In this document: positions 1 to 9,500 of the stretch, in pieces
Numbering within the stretch: the stretch's first letter is position 1
Layout: each line of letters opens with the position of its first letter
Origin: Myxococcales bacterium
GTDB taxonomy: Bacteria; Myxococcota_A; Bradymonadia; UBA4248
Reading direction: 5' to 3'
Length of the DNA stretch: 36,220 nt
Assembly (NCBI GenBank): GCA_004554395.1
Contig: SFMP01000180.1
Coordinates: 1-36,220 of the forward strand
Program-made: the position numbers and the translations under genes
The notes under the pieces: generated by a model
Seen by the model: the letters and a program-made list of their open reading frames with translations, nothing else
What the model was told of the DNA's origin: nothing
Databases searched by the model: none

Positions 1-258
1 CTGGATTTGGGCGTGCTGCTGTCCAGCTCCATTGAGGTGAAAGAGATCGCAGGCAAAAAGGTGTTCAATGTGGCGGATGGCTTCCTGCTGGCCTGTTTTG
101 ACCATGATGTGACCGAGGAAACCGTCAAGGCCATTGCCCAGATGAAGCCCTACTATGCCGTGTTCCGTGACAGCAGTATGGCAAACGACAGCGTAGCCAC
201 AAACTTTGAGCAGATTTTCGAGACATATAGCCCTGATACTGTAAGGAAGGTACTGTAA
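1..258 (+). CDS. mod: Type III restriction-modification methyltransferase (Mod), C-terminal end, partial
   Basis: The frame is open from the first base and ends at TAA 256-258, so only the last 85 residues are present. The tail has the pattern of type III DNA adenine methyltransferase C-termini: a stretch built around VFNVADG, then YYAVFRDSSMANDSVATN, followed by an EQIF segment. In the family this lies after the catalytic methyltransferase core, which binds AdoMet and methylates one strand of the recognition site. The catalytic motifs DPPY and FxGxG lie outside the window. The next gene starts one base after the stop, and the res gene follows it, which supports the assignment more strongly than the fragment alone. 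The apparent TTG start at 7 is an artefact of the window edge. Codon use is CTG-rich, as in the next two genes and unlike everything after 4.6 kb. Confidence 0.8.
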   Translation: MDLGVLLSSSIEVKEIAGKKVFNVADGFLLACFDHDVTEETVKAIAQMKPYYAVFRDSSMANDSVATNFEQIFETYSPDTVRKVL

Positions 259-259
259 T

Positions 260-1315
260 ATGAACGATAAGAAGAAAAAAGAACTTGCCATTCGCAGCTC
301 CGCAGCAGAATACCTGACCTTTGTTGCCTCTACCGGTGAGAGCGATGCTAGCTTTGAAATGCGTTATGAGGATGAGAATATCTGGTTGACGCAGAAGATG
401 ATGGCGGCACTGTATGATGTGGATGTGCGCACGGTCAACGAGCATATCAAAAAAATCTATGCGGACGGCGAACTGACCGAGCAGGCAACTATCCGGAAAT
501 TCCGGATAGTTCAGACAGAGGGCGTAAGGCAGGTCAACCGTGAAGTGACGCACTACAACTTACAGCTCATTATTGCCGTGGGCTTCAAGGTGAACAACCA
601 GCGTGCTGTGCAGTTCCGCAAATGGGCGGGACAGATCGTCAAAGACCATACTATTCAAGGCTGGACGATGGATGTGGAGCGGCTGAAAAAAGGCCATATG
701 TTCACCGACGAATACTTTGAGCGGCAGTTGCAGCAGATTCGGGAGATTCGCCTGTCTGAACGTAAATTCTATCAGAAAGTGACAGATTTGTACGCCACTG
801 CGTTTGACTACGACAAAAACGCAAAGACGACTCGTCTGTTCTTCCAGACGGTACAGAACAAAATGCACTATGCCGTCCACCGTCATACGGCGGCGGAGCT
901 AATCGTGGAGCGGGCAGATGCCAACAAGGAACACATGGGGCTGACTACATGGGAGAATGCTCCGGATGGGAAAATTCTGAAAGCAGATGTGACGATTGCC
1001 AAGAACTATCTGAGCAAAGATGAAATGAATTATCTGGAGCGCATTGTGTCGCTCTATCTGGATTATGCCGAGTTGCAGGCCGAGCGCAAAATCCCAATGA
1101 GCATGGGAGATTGGGCAAAGCGGCTGGATGGTTTTCTGGAGTTCAACGGCAACGAATTGTTGACCGGGCCGGGTAAAATCAGCGCAGAACAGGCAAAACT
1201 CCACGCGGAAACGGAATATGAAAAGTATCGTATCATTCAGGATCGCCTTTTTGAGAGCGACTTTGACCGTTTCCTGATGCTGGAGCAGGAGGTGAACCAC
1301 AAAGATGAAGTTTAG
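260..1315 (+). CDS. RhuM-family protein inside the type III RM operon
   Basis: This 351-residue protein matches the RhuM (virulence RhuM) family over its full length. After a short leader, the conserved N-terminal block (about residues 37-120) shows IWLTQKMMAALYDVDVRTV, a predicted winged or HTH-like DNA-binding segment, then the family motif around VREVTHYNL read here as NREVTHYNLQLIIAVGFKVN. A helical C-terminal half follows with DEMNYLERIVSLYLDYAE. The ATG lies one base after the mod stop and its 3' end overlaps res by 11 bp, so the three genes are probably one transcript with coupled translation. The family was named from a Salmonella pathogenicity island and is frequent in restriction and defence loci, but its biochemical role is not established. 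A role in regulating or modifying the RM enzyme is inference from position only. Confidence 0.85.
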   Translation: MNDKKKKELAIRSSAAEYLTFVASTGESDASFEMRYEDENIWLTQKMMAALYDVDVRTVNEHIKKIYADGELTEQATIRKFRIVQTEGVRQVNREVTHYNLQLIIAVGFKVNNQRAVQFRKWAGQIVKDHTIQGWTMDVERLKKGHMFTDEYFERQLQQIREIRLSERKFYQKVTDLYATAFDYDKNAKTTRLFFQTVQNKMHYAVHRHTAAELIVERADANKEHMGLTTWENAPDGKILKADVTIAKNYLSKDEMNYLERIVSLYLDYAELQAERKIPMSMGDWAKRLDGFLEFNGNELLTGPGKISAEQAKLHAETEYEKYRIIQDRLFESDFDRFLMLEQEVNHKDEV

Positions 1316-4300
1316 TTTCAAAATTCAGCAGTATCAGACCGATGCCGTGGATGCCGTGGCTCGTATCTTTCAGGGACAACCTTATAGTGCAGGAGTGTCC
1401 TATCTGCGTGATATGGGCAGTCTGTCTGCAAAGCCCCAGCAGTTGAGCCTTATGCCGATGGCCGACGATGTAGTACAGTTGGAATTGTGGGATTTGATCA
1501 ACGATTCCGGATTCAAGAATGAAGCGCTGCAATTAACCGATGCGGATTTGGTGCAAAATATCCGTGCATTACAGGCGGAAAGCAATATTCATCAGTCAGA
1601 CGAGCTGGTTGACCCGCTGGGTAGATGCTCTCTGGACATTGAGATGGAGACCGGTACGGGCAAGACCTATGTTTACATCAAGACCATGTTCGAGCTGAAC
1701 AAGCGGTATGGTTGGAGCAAATTCATCGTTGTTGTTCCGAGCATTGCCATCCGTGAGGGTGTAAAGAAGTCCTTCGAGATTACAGCCGATCATTTCATGG
1801 AGTGCTACGGCAAAAAAGCACGGTTCTTTATCTACAATAGCAGCAATCTGAACCAGTTGGACTCGTTCTCCAGCAATTCCGGCATCAACGTCATGATTAT
1901 CAACACGCAGGCGTTTGCTGCCTCCATGAATGAGGACAAGAACGTGGAAGGCCGCAAGGGTGATGCCGCTGCGAGAATTATTTACACCAAGCGGGACGAG
2001 TTCGGTTCCCGCCGCCCGATTGACGTCATCGCAGCCAACCGCCCGATTCTGATTCTGGATGAACCGCAGAAGATGGGTAAAGAGGATTCTGCTACCCAGA
2101 AAGCGTTGAAGAAATTCAATCCTCTGTTCACGCTGAACTACTCCGCTACCCACGCCAATCAGCACAACCTGATTTACGTGCTGGATGCGTTGGATGCTTA
2201 CAATAAGCGGCTGGTCAAGAAGATCGAGGTCAAGGGCTTTGAGGTCAAGAACCTGCGTGGTACAGACAAATATCTGTATCTGGAAAGCATCATTATCTCC
2301 CCCAAGAATCCGCCACGGGCAAAGGTGGAGTTGGAGGTCAAACACCAGAGCGGCACAAAGCGGGAATTTCGTACATTGGATGTGAGTGATAATCTCTACT
2401 ATATCTCCGGCGAGATGGAGCAGTATAAGGGCTTTGTCGTTTCTGAAATTGACCCGATCACTGGCGTTGTGACATTTACCAATGGCGATACCATCCGCAA
2501 AGGTGATGTAACCGGCGATGTCTCTGAGGATGATATGCGCCGGGTGCAGATTCGGGAGACGATCATTTCCCACTTTGAAAAAGAACAGGAGCTGTTCAAA
2601 ATGGGTATCAAGACCCTTTCCCTGTTCTTCATTGATGAAGTGGCTAAATACCGTCAGTACGATGAAGACGGCGATGAGCTTCTGGGCGAGTATGGTAAGA
2701 TTTTTGAGCAGGAATACATGGCTGTAATGAACGAATATCGTTCTATTCTTGAGCCGGAGTATACTGCCTATCTGAATGCCACCGATGTACATGATGTGCA
2801 TAAGGGCTATTTCAGCATTGATAAGAAAGGGCACAGCGTCAACAGTTCGGTTAAGCGTGGCACGGATATGTCCGATGATATTTTGGCCTACGATCTGATT
2901 CTGAAAAATAAGGAGCGACTGCTGTCCTTTGAAGAGCCAACTCGGTTTATCTTTTCCCATTCCGCTCTGCGTGAGGGCTGGGATAACCCGAATGTGTTCC
3001 AGATCTGCACGTTAAAACACAGCGACAGCACCACGCAGAAGCGGCAGGAAGTAGGCCGTGGTCTGCGTCTGTGCGTGAATAAGGACGGAAACCGCATGGA
3101 TGCCGAAGTTCTGGGGGAGAAGGTTCAGGATATCAACGTCCTGACCGTTATTGCAAGCGAGAGCTACGCCGGATTTGTGAACGGACTGCAAAAGCAGACC
3201 GAAGCTGTGCTGTATGGCCGCCCACGCAAGGCAGACATCGACTACTTTGTTGGAAAGACCATCAAGCTCGATGGCAAAACAATCAAAGTGGATGACCGTC
3301 AGGCACGGGCTATCTATCAGTATCTTGTCCGCAACAACTATGTAGATGAGCAGGATAACGTCACGCAGGACTACCGGGACGATGTGCAGGCCGGAACGCT
3401 TGCGCCTGTGCCGGAGACACTGAAACCTATCGAAGAGGGCGTGCACACGCTTGTGCAGGCGATTTATGACGATAGTGTGCTCAAATCCATGTTCGAGGAT
3501 GGCAACAAGCCGAAAGTACTGGAAAATCCTCTGAACGACCGATTTGAAAAAGCAGAATTCCAGAAGCTCTGGCAGACCATCAACCACAAATACGCCTATA
3601 CGGTGGATTTTGATTCTGAAGAGCTGATTCAGAAGTCGATTGTGCACATTGACAGCGAACTGTATGTCAGCCGTCTGCAATATACCGTCACCTATGCCGG
3701 GCAGAAAGACACCTTGAATGCTGACATGGTGCGGGAGGGCAGCAGCTTTTATGACGCAAAAAGCAAGACGGCTGTACTGAAAAATACGCATACCAGCCAG
3801 GTAGCATATGACCTGATCGGTAAGATTGCAGAGGGCACAACATTGACCCGCCGTACAACAGCTCGCATTTTGCAGGGTATCAAGCCGACTACTTTTGCCA
3901 TGTATCAGAACAACCCGGAAGAGTTTATTACCAAGACGATTCGTCTGATCAAAGAACAGAAAGCTACGATGATCGTGGAGCATATTACCTATGATACCAT
4001 CGAGGGCAGTTATGACAGCAGCATCTTTACGGCAGAGAAACACGCTCTGACGATGGACAAGGCTTACAAGGCGCAAAAGGCGATTCAGGATTATGTTTTC
4101 ACCGATGGCACGGCAGAAAAGAGCGTGGAACGGAAGTTTGCGGAGAATCTGGATGGTGCGGAAGAGGTCTTTATCTATGCAAAGCTGCCGAAAGGCTTCT
4201 TTATTCCGACTCCGGTAGGACACTACTCCCCGGACTGGGCAATCGTGTTCCATGAGGGTAGGGTAAAGCACATCTATTTTGTAGCAGAAACAAAAGGTAC

Positions 4301-4442
4301 GATGGAGAGCCTGAACCTGCGGCCAATCGAGAAGTCCAAGATTGACAGTGCCAAGAAGCTCTTCGCAAAATTGTCAGATGGTCTTGTGACATACGACCAT
4401 GTAGACAGCTATCAGGAGTTGATGAATAAGGTGCTGCAATAA
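1305..4442 (+). CDS. res: Type III restriction endonuclease subunit (Res)
   Basis: At 1045 residues this is a full-length Res subunit, an SF2 helicase-like ATPase fused to a nuclease, acting as a complex with Mod. Visible motifs in order: FKIQQYQTDAV near the start (Q-motif-like), Walker A METGTGKT at 114-121, DEPQ (Walker B/DEAD position) at 252-255, YSATHA near 279-284 (motif III), SALREGWDNP near 552 (motif V) and QEVGRGLRL near 581 (motif VI arginine finger). The C-terminal PD-(D/E)xK nuclease reads SPDWAIV near 975 and AETKG near 994. All key residues are intact. The ATG at 1305 is preceded by GGAGG at 1288-1292 and overlaps the rhuM stop by 11 bp. ATP-dependent translocation with cleavage about 25 bp from the site is family knowledge; the recognition site cannot be read from this subunit. 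Confidence 0.93.
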   Translation: MKFSFKIQQYQTDAVDAVARIFQGQPYSAGVSYLRDMGSLSAKPQQLSLMPMADDVVQLELWDLINDSGFKNEALQLTDADLVQNIRALQAESNIHQSDELVDPLGRCSLDIEMETGTGKTYVYIKTMFELNKRYGWSKFIVVVPSIAIREGVKKSFEITADHFMECYGKKARFFIYNSSNLNQLDSFSSNSGINVMIINTQAFAASMNEDKNVEGRKGDAAARIIYTKRDEFGSRRPIDVIAANRPILILDEPQKMGKEDSATQKALKKFNPLFTLNYSATHANQHNLIYVLDALDAYNKRLVKKIEVKGFEVKNLRGTDKYLYLESIIISPKNPPRAKVELEVKHQSGTKREFRTLDVSDNLYYISGEMEQYKGFVVSEIDPITGVVTFTNGDTIRKGDVTGDVSEDDMRRVQIRETIISHFEKEQELFKMGIKTLSLFFIDEVAKYRQYDEDGDELLGEYGKIFEQEYMAVMNEYRSILEPEYTAYLNATDVHDVHKGYFSIDKKGHSVNSSVKRGTDMSDDILAYDLILKNKERLLSFEEPTRFIFSHSALREGWDNPNVFQICTLKHSDSTTQKRQEVGRGLRLCVNKDGNRMDAEVLGEKVQDINVLTVIASESYAGFVNGLQKQTEAVLYGRPRKADIDYFVGKTIKLDGKTIKVDDRQARAIYQYLVRNNYVDEQDNVTQDYRDDVQAGTLAPVPETLKPIEEGVHTLVQAIYDDSVLKSMFEDGNKPKVLENPLNDRFEKAEFQKLWQTINHKYAYTVDFDSEELIQKSIVHIDSELYVSRLQYTVTYAGQKDTLNADMVREGSSFYDAKSKTAVLKNTHTSQVAYDLIGKIAEGTTLTRRTTARILQGIKPTTFAMYQNNPEEFITKTIRLIKEQKATMIVEHITYDTIEGSYDSSIFTAEKHALTMDKAYKAQKAIQDYVFTDGTAEKSVERKFAENLDGAEEVFIYAKLPKGFFIPTPVGHYSPDWAIVFHEGRVKHIYFVAETKGTMESLNLRPIEKSKIDSAKKLFAKLSDGLVTYDHVDSYQELMNKVLQ

Positions 4443-4461
4443 CGTGTGATAGGAGAAGAAT

Positions 4462-4608
4462 ATGGCAGATTTGCGCAAAAAGGCATCCATGTCGCAGGTC
4501 ATGGACGATATAAAACCGTATATTACAAAACATTTTATGGCACAATCGACGGTTCTTGAACGAGATATCGCTGCAATCTGCCAGATTCTGCTTCCTCTAG
4601 CGCCCTGA
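4462..4608 (+). pseudogene. 5' end of an unknown gene after res, cut at the composition boundary
   Basis: An ATG at 4462 has a strong Shine-Dalgarno AGGAG at 4451-4455, 19 bases after the res stop. It starts a lysine- and acid-rich helical protein (MADLRKKASMSQVMDD...) with the same codon style as the RM genes. After 48 codons the frame runs into the hairpin repeat array and stops at TGA 4606-4608; the last few residues (LAP) are already encoded by repeat-like sequence. I do not recognise the product. The clean start and abrupt end suggest a longer gene of the RM locus truncated where the two DNA types meet, by insertion, recombination or misassembly. A genuine 48-residue protein is possible but less likely. 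Confidence 0.5.
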
Positions 4609-4916
4609 AGGGGCGCCAGAATACAGCCCGGGGTAAGCGGAGCGCAACCCCGGGGTGACAAAGAGCCCGTATCGCCGACCGGCGATAGGGCGATACAAGA
4701 GCCCGTATTGAGCGTAAGCGAAATAGGGCGACACAAGAGCCCGTATTGAGCGCAAGCGAAATAGGGCGATAGCGGAGCGTATTGCCCGTAGGGCAATAGC
4801 GTAGCCAAGAGCCCGTATCGCCACCGGCGATAGGGCGACACGAGAGCCCGTATTGAGCGCGAGCGAAATAGGGCGACAGCGGAGCGTATTGCCCGTAGGG
4901 CAATAGCGTAGCCAAA
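4600..4916 (+). repeat. Array of modular hairpin repeats (GTAT-core-ATAG family)
   Basis: The stretch is almost entirely inverted repeats. It opens with GCGCC/GGGCGC (4600-4616) and CCCGGGG/CCCCGGGG (4628-4655). Five units of the form AGAGCCCGTAT-core-ATAGGGCGA then begin near 4662, 4698, 4735, 4807 and 4843. The core varies: CGCC-gac-CGGCG types at the first and fourth, TGAGCGnnAGCGAA at the second, third and fifth. Two identical 37-base segments, 4771-4807 and 4878-4914, carry the stem TATTGCCC-gta-GGGCAATA. Open frames on the minus strand here encode only repetitive Arg/Ile/Tyr peptides and I do not regard them as genes. Related arrays lie at 23952-24189 and 32451-32655. The array sits between res (+) and a convergent TPR gene (-). 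Confidence 0.88.
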
Positions 4917-4950
4917 AATAAAAAGAAAAAAAGCCGCTATAAATGAGAAA

Positions 4951-4971
4951 AGCCACCGGCGGGCGGTGGCT
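4951..4971 (-). terminator. Rho-independent terminator of the TPR lipoprotein gene
   Basis: AGCCACCG and CGGTGGCT form a perfect 8-bp stem with a 5-base loop. On the minus strand the stem is followed directly by TTTTCTC and a later run of seven T. It lies 24 bases past the stop of the minus-strand gene ending at 4995. Confidence 0.75.
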
Positions 4972-4994
4972 TTGAGCGTTGGGTGCGCTTTGGG

Positions 4995-6449
4995 TTATTC
5001 TTGTTGCGCTTCCATTTCTTTTTCGAGGCGTTCGAGTTCTTCCATTTTGCGCATCATTTCGGCTTGTTGTGCTTCGGCTTTTCGTTGTGCTTCTTTTAGG
5101 TCGTCGATTTGTTTGATGCGTTCTTTGGCTTCGGCGACGCGGCCAGGGATGAGTTTATTGGCGTTGGCGTCGTTGGTGAAGTCGACCCACATCTGGCGAG
5201 CTTCGTCGATTTTGAGGTAGTATTCTTGGTAGAGGACGATGAGGTTGAATTGAGCTTGTGGGTAGTCGGGGTGATTTTTGATGATGTCGCGGTAGATTTT
5301 TTCGGCTTCGTCGAGGTTGTTGAGGCCGCGCGCGGCGACGCCTTTTGAGAGGTATGCTTCGGTGTTGTTGGGCTCGAGAGCGAGTATTTTGTTGTAGAGG
5401 TCGTAGGCGAGAGGGTAGTCTTGTACGTTGATGGCGATCCCGGCGACGTTGAGCATGGCTTGAATGTTGGTGGGGTCGGCTTCGACGGCTTTTTTGAACT
5501 CTGCGTTGCCCATGGAGACTTCGCCTTCGGCGAGGTAGATGAGGCCCGAAGTGTTGTAGATGGCGGAGAGGTCTTTTGGGATGTATGCCTTTTCGTCGTA
5601 TTCGTCTTGTGTGATTTTGCCGGCTTCGAGTTGTTTTTTGAGAATGTCGTTGTATTCGGAGTATTTGATGATGGCTTGTTCGCAGACGAGTCGAGCGACT
5701 TCGAGGCTGTTCATGAGGTAGTAGATGGCGCTGAGGTTTTCGTAACAATAGATATTGTTGGAGTCGCCTGCGAGAGCGCGTCGGACGTGAGCGACGGATT
5801 TTGCGAACATGGCGTAGGCATCTTTGTTTTTGATTTCGCCTTTTGTTTCGGAGCCTTCCATGGAGAATTTTGGCTCGGTGCCGCCGCGTTCTTTTTCGAG
5901 GATGTCTTCGCCTTTTTGGCGGTAGAGCATGCCGAGGTTGAGGTTGGCTTCGGGGTTGTAGGGTTCGATGCCCTTGTTTTCGTCGACGACGATGAGCAAG
6001 TATTTTTCGGCTTCGTCGTAGTTGCCTTCGTCGACGAGCATTTTTGCGATGTTGATATAAGGGCCCGACATATCGGGGCGCATATCGATAGCTTTGTTGT
6101 AGGCGTCTTTTGCGTCTTTGTTGTTGCCGAGTTTTTGTTCGAGCAATCCGACGTTGTACCAGGCTTCGGCGAAGTTGTCTTCTTCTTTTGCCGCTTTTTT
6201 GAAGGTATCGATGGCGGCTTGTGGGTTTGTTTTGGCTTGTTTGACGGCTTGTTCGAAGAGCGCGATGGCGCTTTCTTTGACGACGGCGCGTTTTCCGTCG
6301 GCGTCGACGGTTTTGGAGGCACCCGTGGGGGATTTGACGGAGGCGGCGCCAGAGGCGGACGAACCACTCGAACCGCACGCCGTCGTAGCGCAAATGGCAA
6401 GGGAAGCGAGAGCGACAGGGGCGAGTCGGCGCATAAAGCGATTAAACAT
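4995..6449 (-). CDS. TPR-repeat lipoprotein, possibly gliding-motility GltE-like
   Basis: This 484-residue protein has a lipoprotein signal with the n-region MFNRFMRRL and lipobox TTAC, cysteine 25. A Ser/Gly-rich linker follows, then at least six TPR units between about 60 and 440 (for example EAWYNVGLLEQKLGNNKDA and EAYLSKGVAARGLNNLDEA). It ends in a charged coiled coil rich in Lys, Glu and Gln. It should be anchored in the outer membrane and act as a protein scaffold. Start: ATG 6447-6449 with GAGGAG at 6458-6463. The larger TPR gene lies immediately upstream on the same strand, 75 bases away, with a hairpin in the gap. A long TPR protein beside a TPR lipoprotein of about 480 residues recalls the AgmU/GltD and AglT/GltE pair of myxobacterial gliding machinery. 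That match is from remembered family traits, so it stays tentative. A generic TPR lipoprotein is the alternative. Confidence 0.8.
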   Translation of the reverse strand: MFNRFMRRLAPVALASLAICATTACGSSGSSASGAASVKSPTGASKTVDADGKRAVVKESAIALFEQAVKQAKTNPQAAIDTFKKAAKEEDNFAEAWYNVGLLEQKLGNNKDAKDAYNKAIDMRPDMSGPYINIAKMLVDEGNYDEAEKYLLIVVDENKGIEPYNPEANLNLGMLYRQKGEDILEKERGGTEPKFSMEGSETKGEIKNKDAYAMFAKSVAHVRRALAGDSNNIYCYENLSAIYYLMNSLEVARLVCEQAIIKYSEYNDILKKQLEAGKITQDEYDEKAYIPKDLSAIYNTSGLIYLAEGEVSMGNAEFKKAVEADPTNIQAMLNVAGIAINVQDYPLAYDLYNKILALEPNNTEAYLSKGVAARGLNNLDEAEKIYRDIIKNHPDYPQAQFNLIVLYQEYYLKIDEARQMWVDFTNDANANKLIPGRVAEAKERIKQIDDLKEAQRKAEAQQAEMMRKMEELERLEKEMEAQQE

Positions 6450-6495
6450 AAATATATCTCCTCAATAGCGATTGAAATAAGTGCGAGAAAAGGCG

Positions 6496-6517
6496 CCATG
6501 CCCGTGGTAGGGCATGG
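6496..6517 (-). terminator. Hairpin between the two TPR genes (terminator or attenuator)
   Basis: CCATGCCC and GGGCATGG pair perfectly over 8 bp around a 6-base loop. On the minus strand the hairpin is followed by CGCCTTTTCTC, a short U tract. It lies 8 bases after the stop of the large TPR gene and 47 bases before the start of the TPR lipoprotein. It could end transcription, lower downstream expression, or protect an mRNA end. Confidence 0.5.
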
Positions 6518-6524
6518 ATGAGCA

Positions 6525-9500
6525 TTAGTTCGATGCGACGACGTTGTCGGCGGATTCAGTGCCGCTTGGTGCGGCATCGGCGCCGATGGCATCGTCGGAG
6601 ACGACTCTTCGCTTTTCTTTGACGACGTTTCCGCGCAGTTCTTCGATATTGGAGAAGAGAGCGCCGGTGTGGTAGGTCGTTACCATTTTATTAGGCGTAG
6701 CTTTGACTTCGGATGCGGAGCGATATTCCATGGGGCGCAGGTCGAAGAGACGACGTTGAGCCTCGGTGGTATATTGGCTGAACCATCCGGTTTCGGCGGC
6801 TTTTTTGACGGCGGCGACGTAAGACGAGATGGCTTGTTCTTCGAATTTACTGGAGAAATCGAGCAATTGCTCGACGTATGCCAATTCGACTTCTTCGGGT
6901 AGCCCGGGTGGGACAGGTGCTTTTTCGATTTGTTGTGCGACGTCGTCGAACATCATACCGACGCGCGTCATGGCGGCCAAGCCCCATTTCGGTGCGTTGA
7001 ATTTGGTGATGACGTCTTTGTAGACGGGAGCGGCTTCTTGTAGTTTTTCAGCCTTTTTGAGGAGTTGTTTTTGTAGGAATTCGTTGATTTTTCGCCCCGA
7101 AACGCTTGGGTCTGAGAGTTTGATGTCGAGTGTTTCTTTGAAGAGCGTTTCACCGCGCATGAATCGCGCTTCAGCGGCGGCGTTTCGCGCTTGTTCGCTT
7201 TCGGTCGGCTCGGCTTTGGCGAGCCATTGTTGTAGCGATTTGCTGGCGTAGAGGTTTTCGGCGGCCTCGAACGATTTGAGCGCTTCTTTTTGGTTTTTCT
7301 TATCCCAGTAGCACTTGCCGATAAAAGTATTGGCGGCGACTTGTAGAGCTGGCGAGCCGAGTTTGGCGTAGTTTTTGAGGTAATCGCGGAAGCGATCGAG
7401 CGCCATGTCGTATTTCTTTTGATCGTAGTAGATGCGCCCTGTAGCGAACTTGAGCTGAGCCATTTGGGCTTTGTCTTTAGGGAACATCTTTGCGTAGAGG
7501 TCGTAGTCTTCGACGGCTTTTTGGTATTCGCCGAGTCCGGATCGGAAGGCAGCGGCGTTGGAGAGGGCGGTTTTGGCGCATGGGTCTTTCGAGGGGGCGG
7601 CGCCAATGGGGACGCAAGCTTCGCGATCTTCGGGGAATTGGTTGACGAAGATTTCGTAGTATCGGGCGGCTTCGGAGAAGACGGCCAGGCTGTGGTAGTT
7701 GAGAGCGATGGCGTAGATGGCACGCGGAGCGAGTGCTTTGGTGTGTTCGTCGTTTTCGCCCGAGGTGAGGAGGGCGACGCGAGCTTCGATGGCGCGCCCG
7801 ACTTCCGATCCCTTTTCCCATGCGATGGAGGCGTTCCAACGCGCTTTTGCGGCATCGTCGCTGCCTTTGTGTGCTTCGGCATATTGCTCGTAGCAGCGGG
7901 CGGCGTCTTCCCATTGTTTGTTGTTTTCTTTTTCTTCGCAGAATTTGTAGTCGAGAGCGCGTTCGTAGGCGCTGAGGACTTCTTTGAATTCAGGCATGTA
8001 AGTGGTGTTATTGGCCATGAAAGCGCTGTTGGCTTTGAGCGTGGTGATGGCCTCGTGCATCTTTTGGTATTGTTTGGTGAGTCGGTATGTCTCGAGCAAG
8101 TAGTTTGCGGAGTAGACGGCGACTTCGGACCCCGGAGCATCGCGCGTGACTTCGAGGAATAGCGGGCGGGATTCTTCGAAGTGGTTGTAGTTGAAGTAGA
8201 TCTGCGCGGCTTTGTATTTGGAGTTGTTTGCAAACTCTGCCGACTGATCGATTTTTGCGTATCGCTTACTGGCTTCGATGAATTTGAGTCGGCAATCGGC
8301 GATGGGGTATTCGGGGTAGGTTTGTTCTTCGCCGGGAGCGGCTTCTGGCGTGACGGGGATATCGGGGCAGGCTTCTTTATCGGTGTTGTTTTCGCCCATC
8401 AACTGGTCGTAGGCCAAGACGGCGCCGTGCGCGGCATCTTTGCTGAATTCGCCGTTTTCGTTGATATCGAGGACGCGTTCGTAGCCTTTTGCAGCCTCGG
8501 CGTAGTTTTTGCGGAAGTACGCCATATCGGCGTAGTAGTACATGACGTCGTAGTTGTCGGTCGCCGTGGGGAAGTTATTGAGATATGTGCGATAGATTTC
8601 GAAGGCGAGAGAGTAGTAGAGCGGGTTTTTCGTATTTTGGTACGTCATGTGATACCACTTACCGGTATCGGAGACGTATTGTTCGAGTTTGTCGTTTTCG
8701 GCTTTGACGGCTTCGGGGGTAGCGCCTTCGTATTTTTCGTCGCGAGCTTTGACGAAGATGGCGACGGTACGTTGGATGTCTTCGGCCAGGGCAGTAGGAT
8801 TGCTCAACGTTTCTGTATTGAGCATGATTTCGTGCTGATAACCTACGATTTTGAATTTACCGGGGTTGGCGGCGATGAGTTGGTTATAGACGAAGTTGGA
8901 TTCGTCGATTTTGCCGTTTTCTTGATAGAGACGCGCCAATCGTTCCATCATGGAATCGACTTCGGCATCGTCGGCGGCGAAACCTTTGAAGTATTTGCGA
9001 GCGTTACCGGGTTTTGCGGCATCCCACATGCTATAGGCTTTGACGAGGTCTTTGAGAGCTTCTTTGCGCATATCGGTGCGTCGTTTATCGGTGCCTTTAT
9101 CGGCTTCGCGAATGACTTTTTCAAATTGCGCGAGTGCTTTCTTTGGCTCGCCCAGGTTGAAGTAGCACCATCCCATTTTGTACATGGCGTAGGAGGCGGC
9201 GGAGCTATTGGGATCGACGCTGACGACTTTTTGGTATTGTTGAAGGGCGGTGGGCATATCTTCTTCGATGGTGAAGGAGTATTCGGCCATGCCCAAGAAA
9301 GCTTCGGGTAGGTATCGAGAATTGGAGTGTTCGCGGACGATACCACTGTATTGTTCGTATGCTTCGCCGGCATATCCCATTTCGGCCATATTGAAGGCCA
9401 TGTAGTATCGGATTTTGTCGATTTGCTCGTAATCGGCGTGGTATTTGAGGATTTCGCGATAGAGCTTGAGCATTTCTTCACGTGCTTCGCGACCGATTTT

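Noticed and set aside
1596..4271. Two long minus-strand frames (454 and 419 codons) antisense to res
   Set aside because: They lie opposite an intact Res gene with all motifs, have no ribosome sites and no recognisable domains.
4600..4916. CRISPR array
   Set aside because: Units are palindromic with variable cores and no regular unique spacers, and no cas genes are present.
4600..4950. Minus-strand frames through the repeat array
   Set aside because: Peptides are repetitive translations of hairpins; same in the arrays at 24.0 and 32.5 kb.
5155..6393. Arg/Gln-rich 412-codon frame inside the TPR lipoprotein gene, and the 366-codon antisense frame at 5421-6521
   Set aside because: Both are shifted readings of the TPR gene; composition (Arg/His or Val/Phe/Asp only) is an artefact of its codon bias.
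6968..9311. Long frames in other phases across the large TPR gene (421 codons -, 376 codons +)
   Set aside because: Low-complexity shadow translations of a gene with a clear signal peptide and TPRs.
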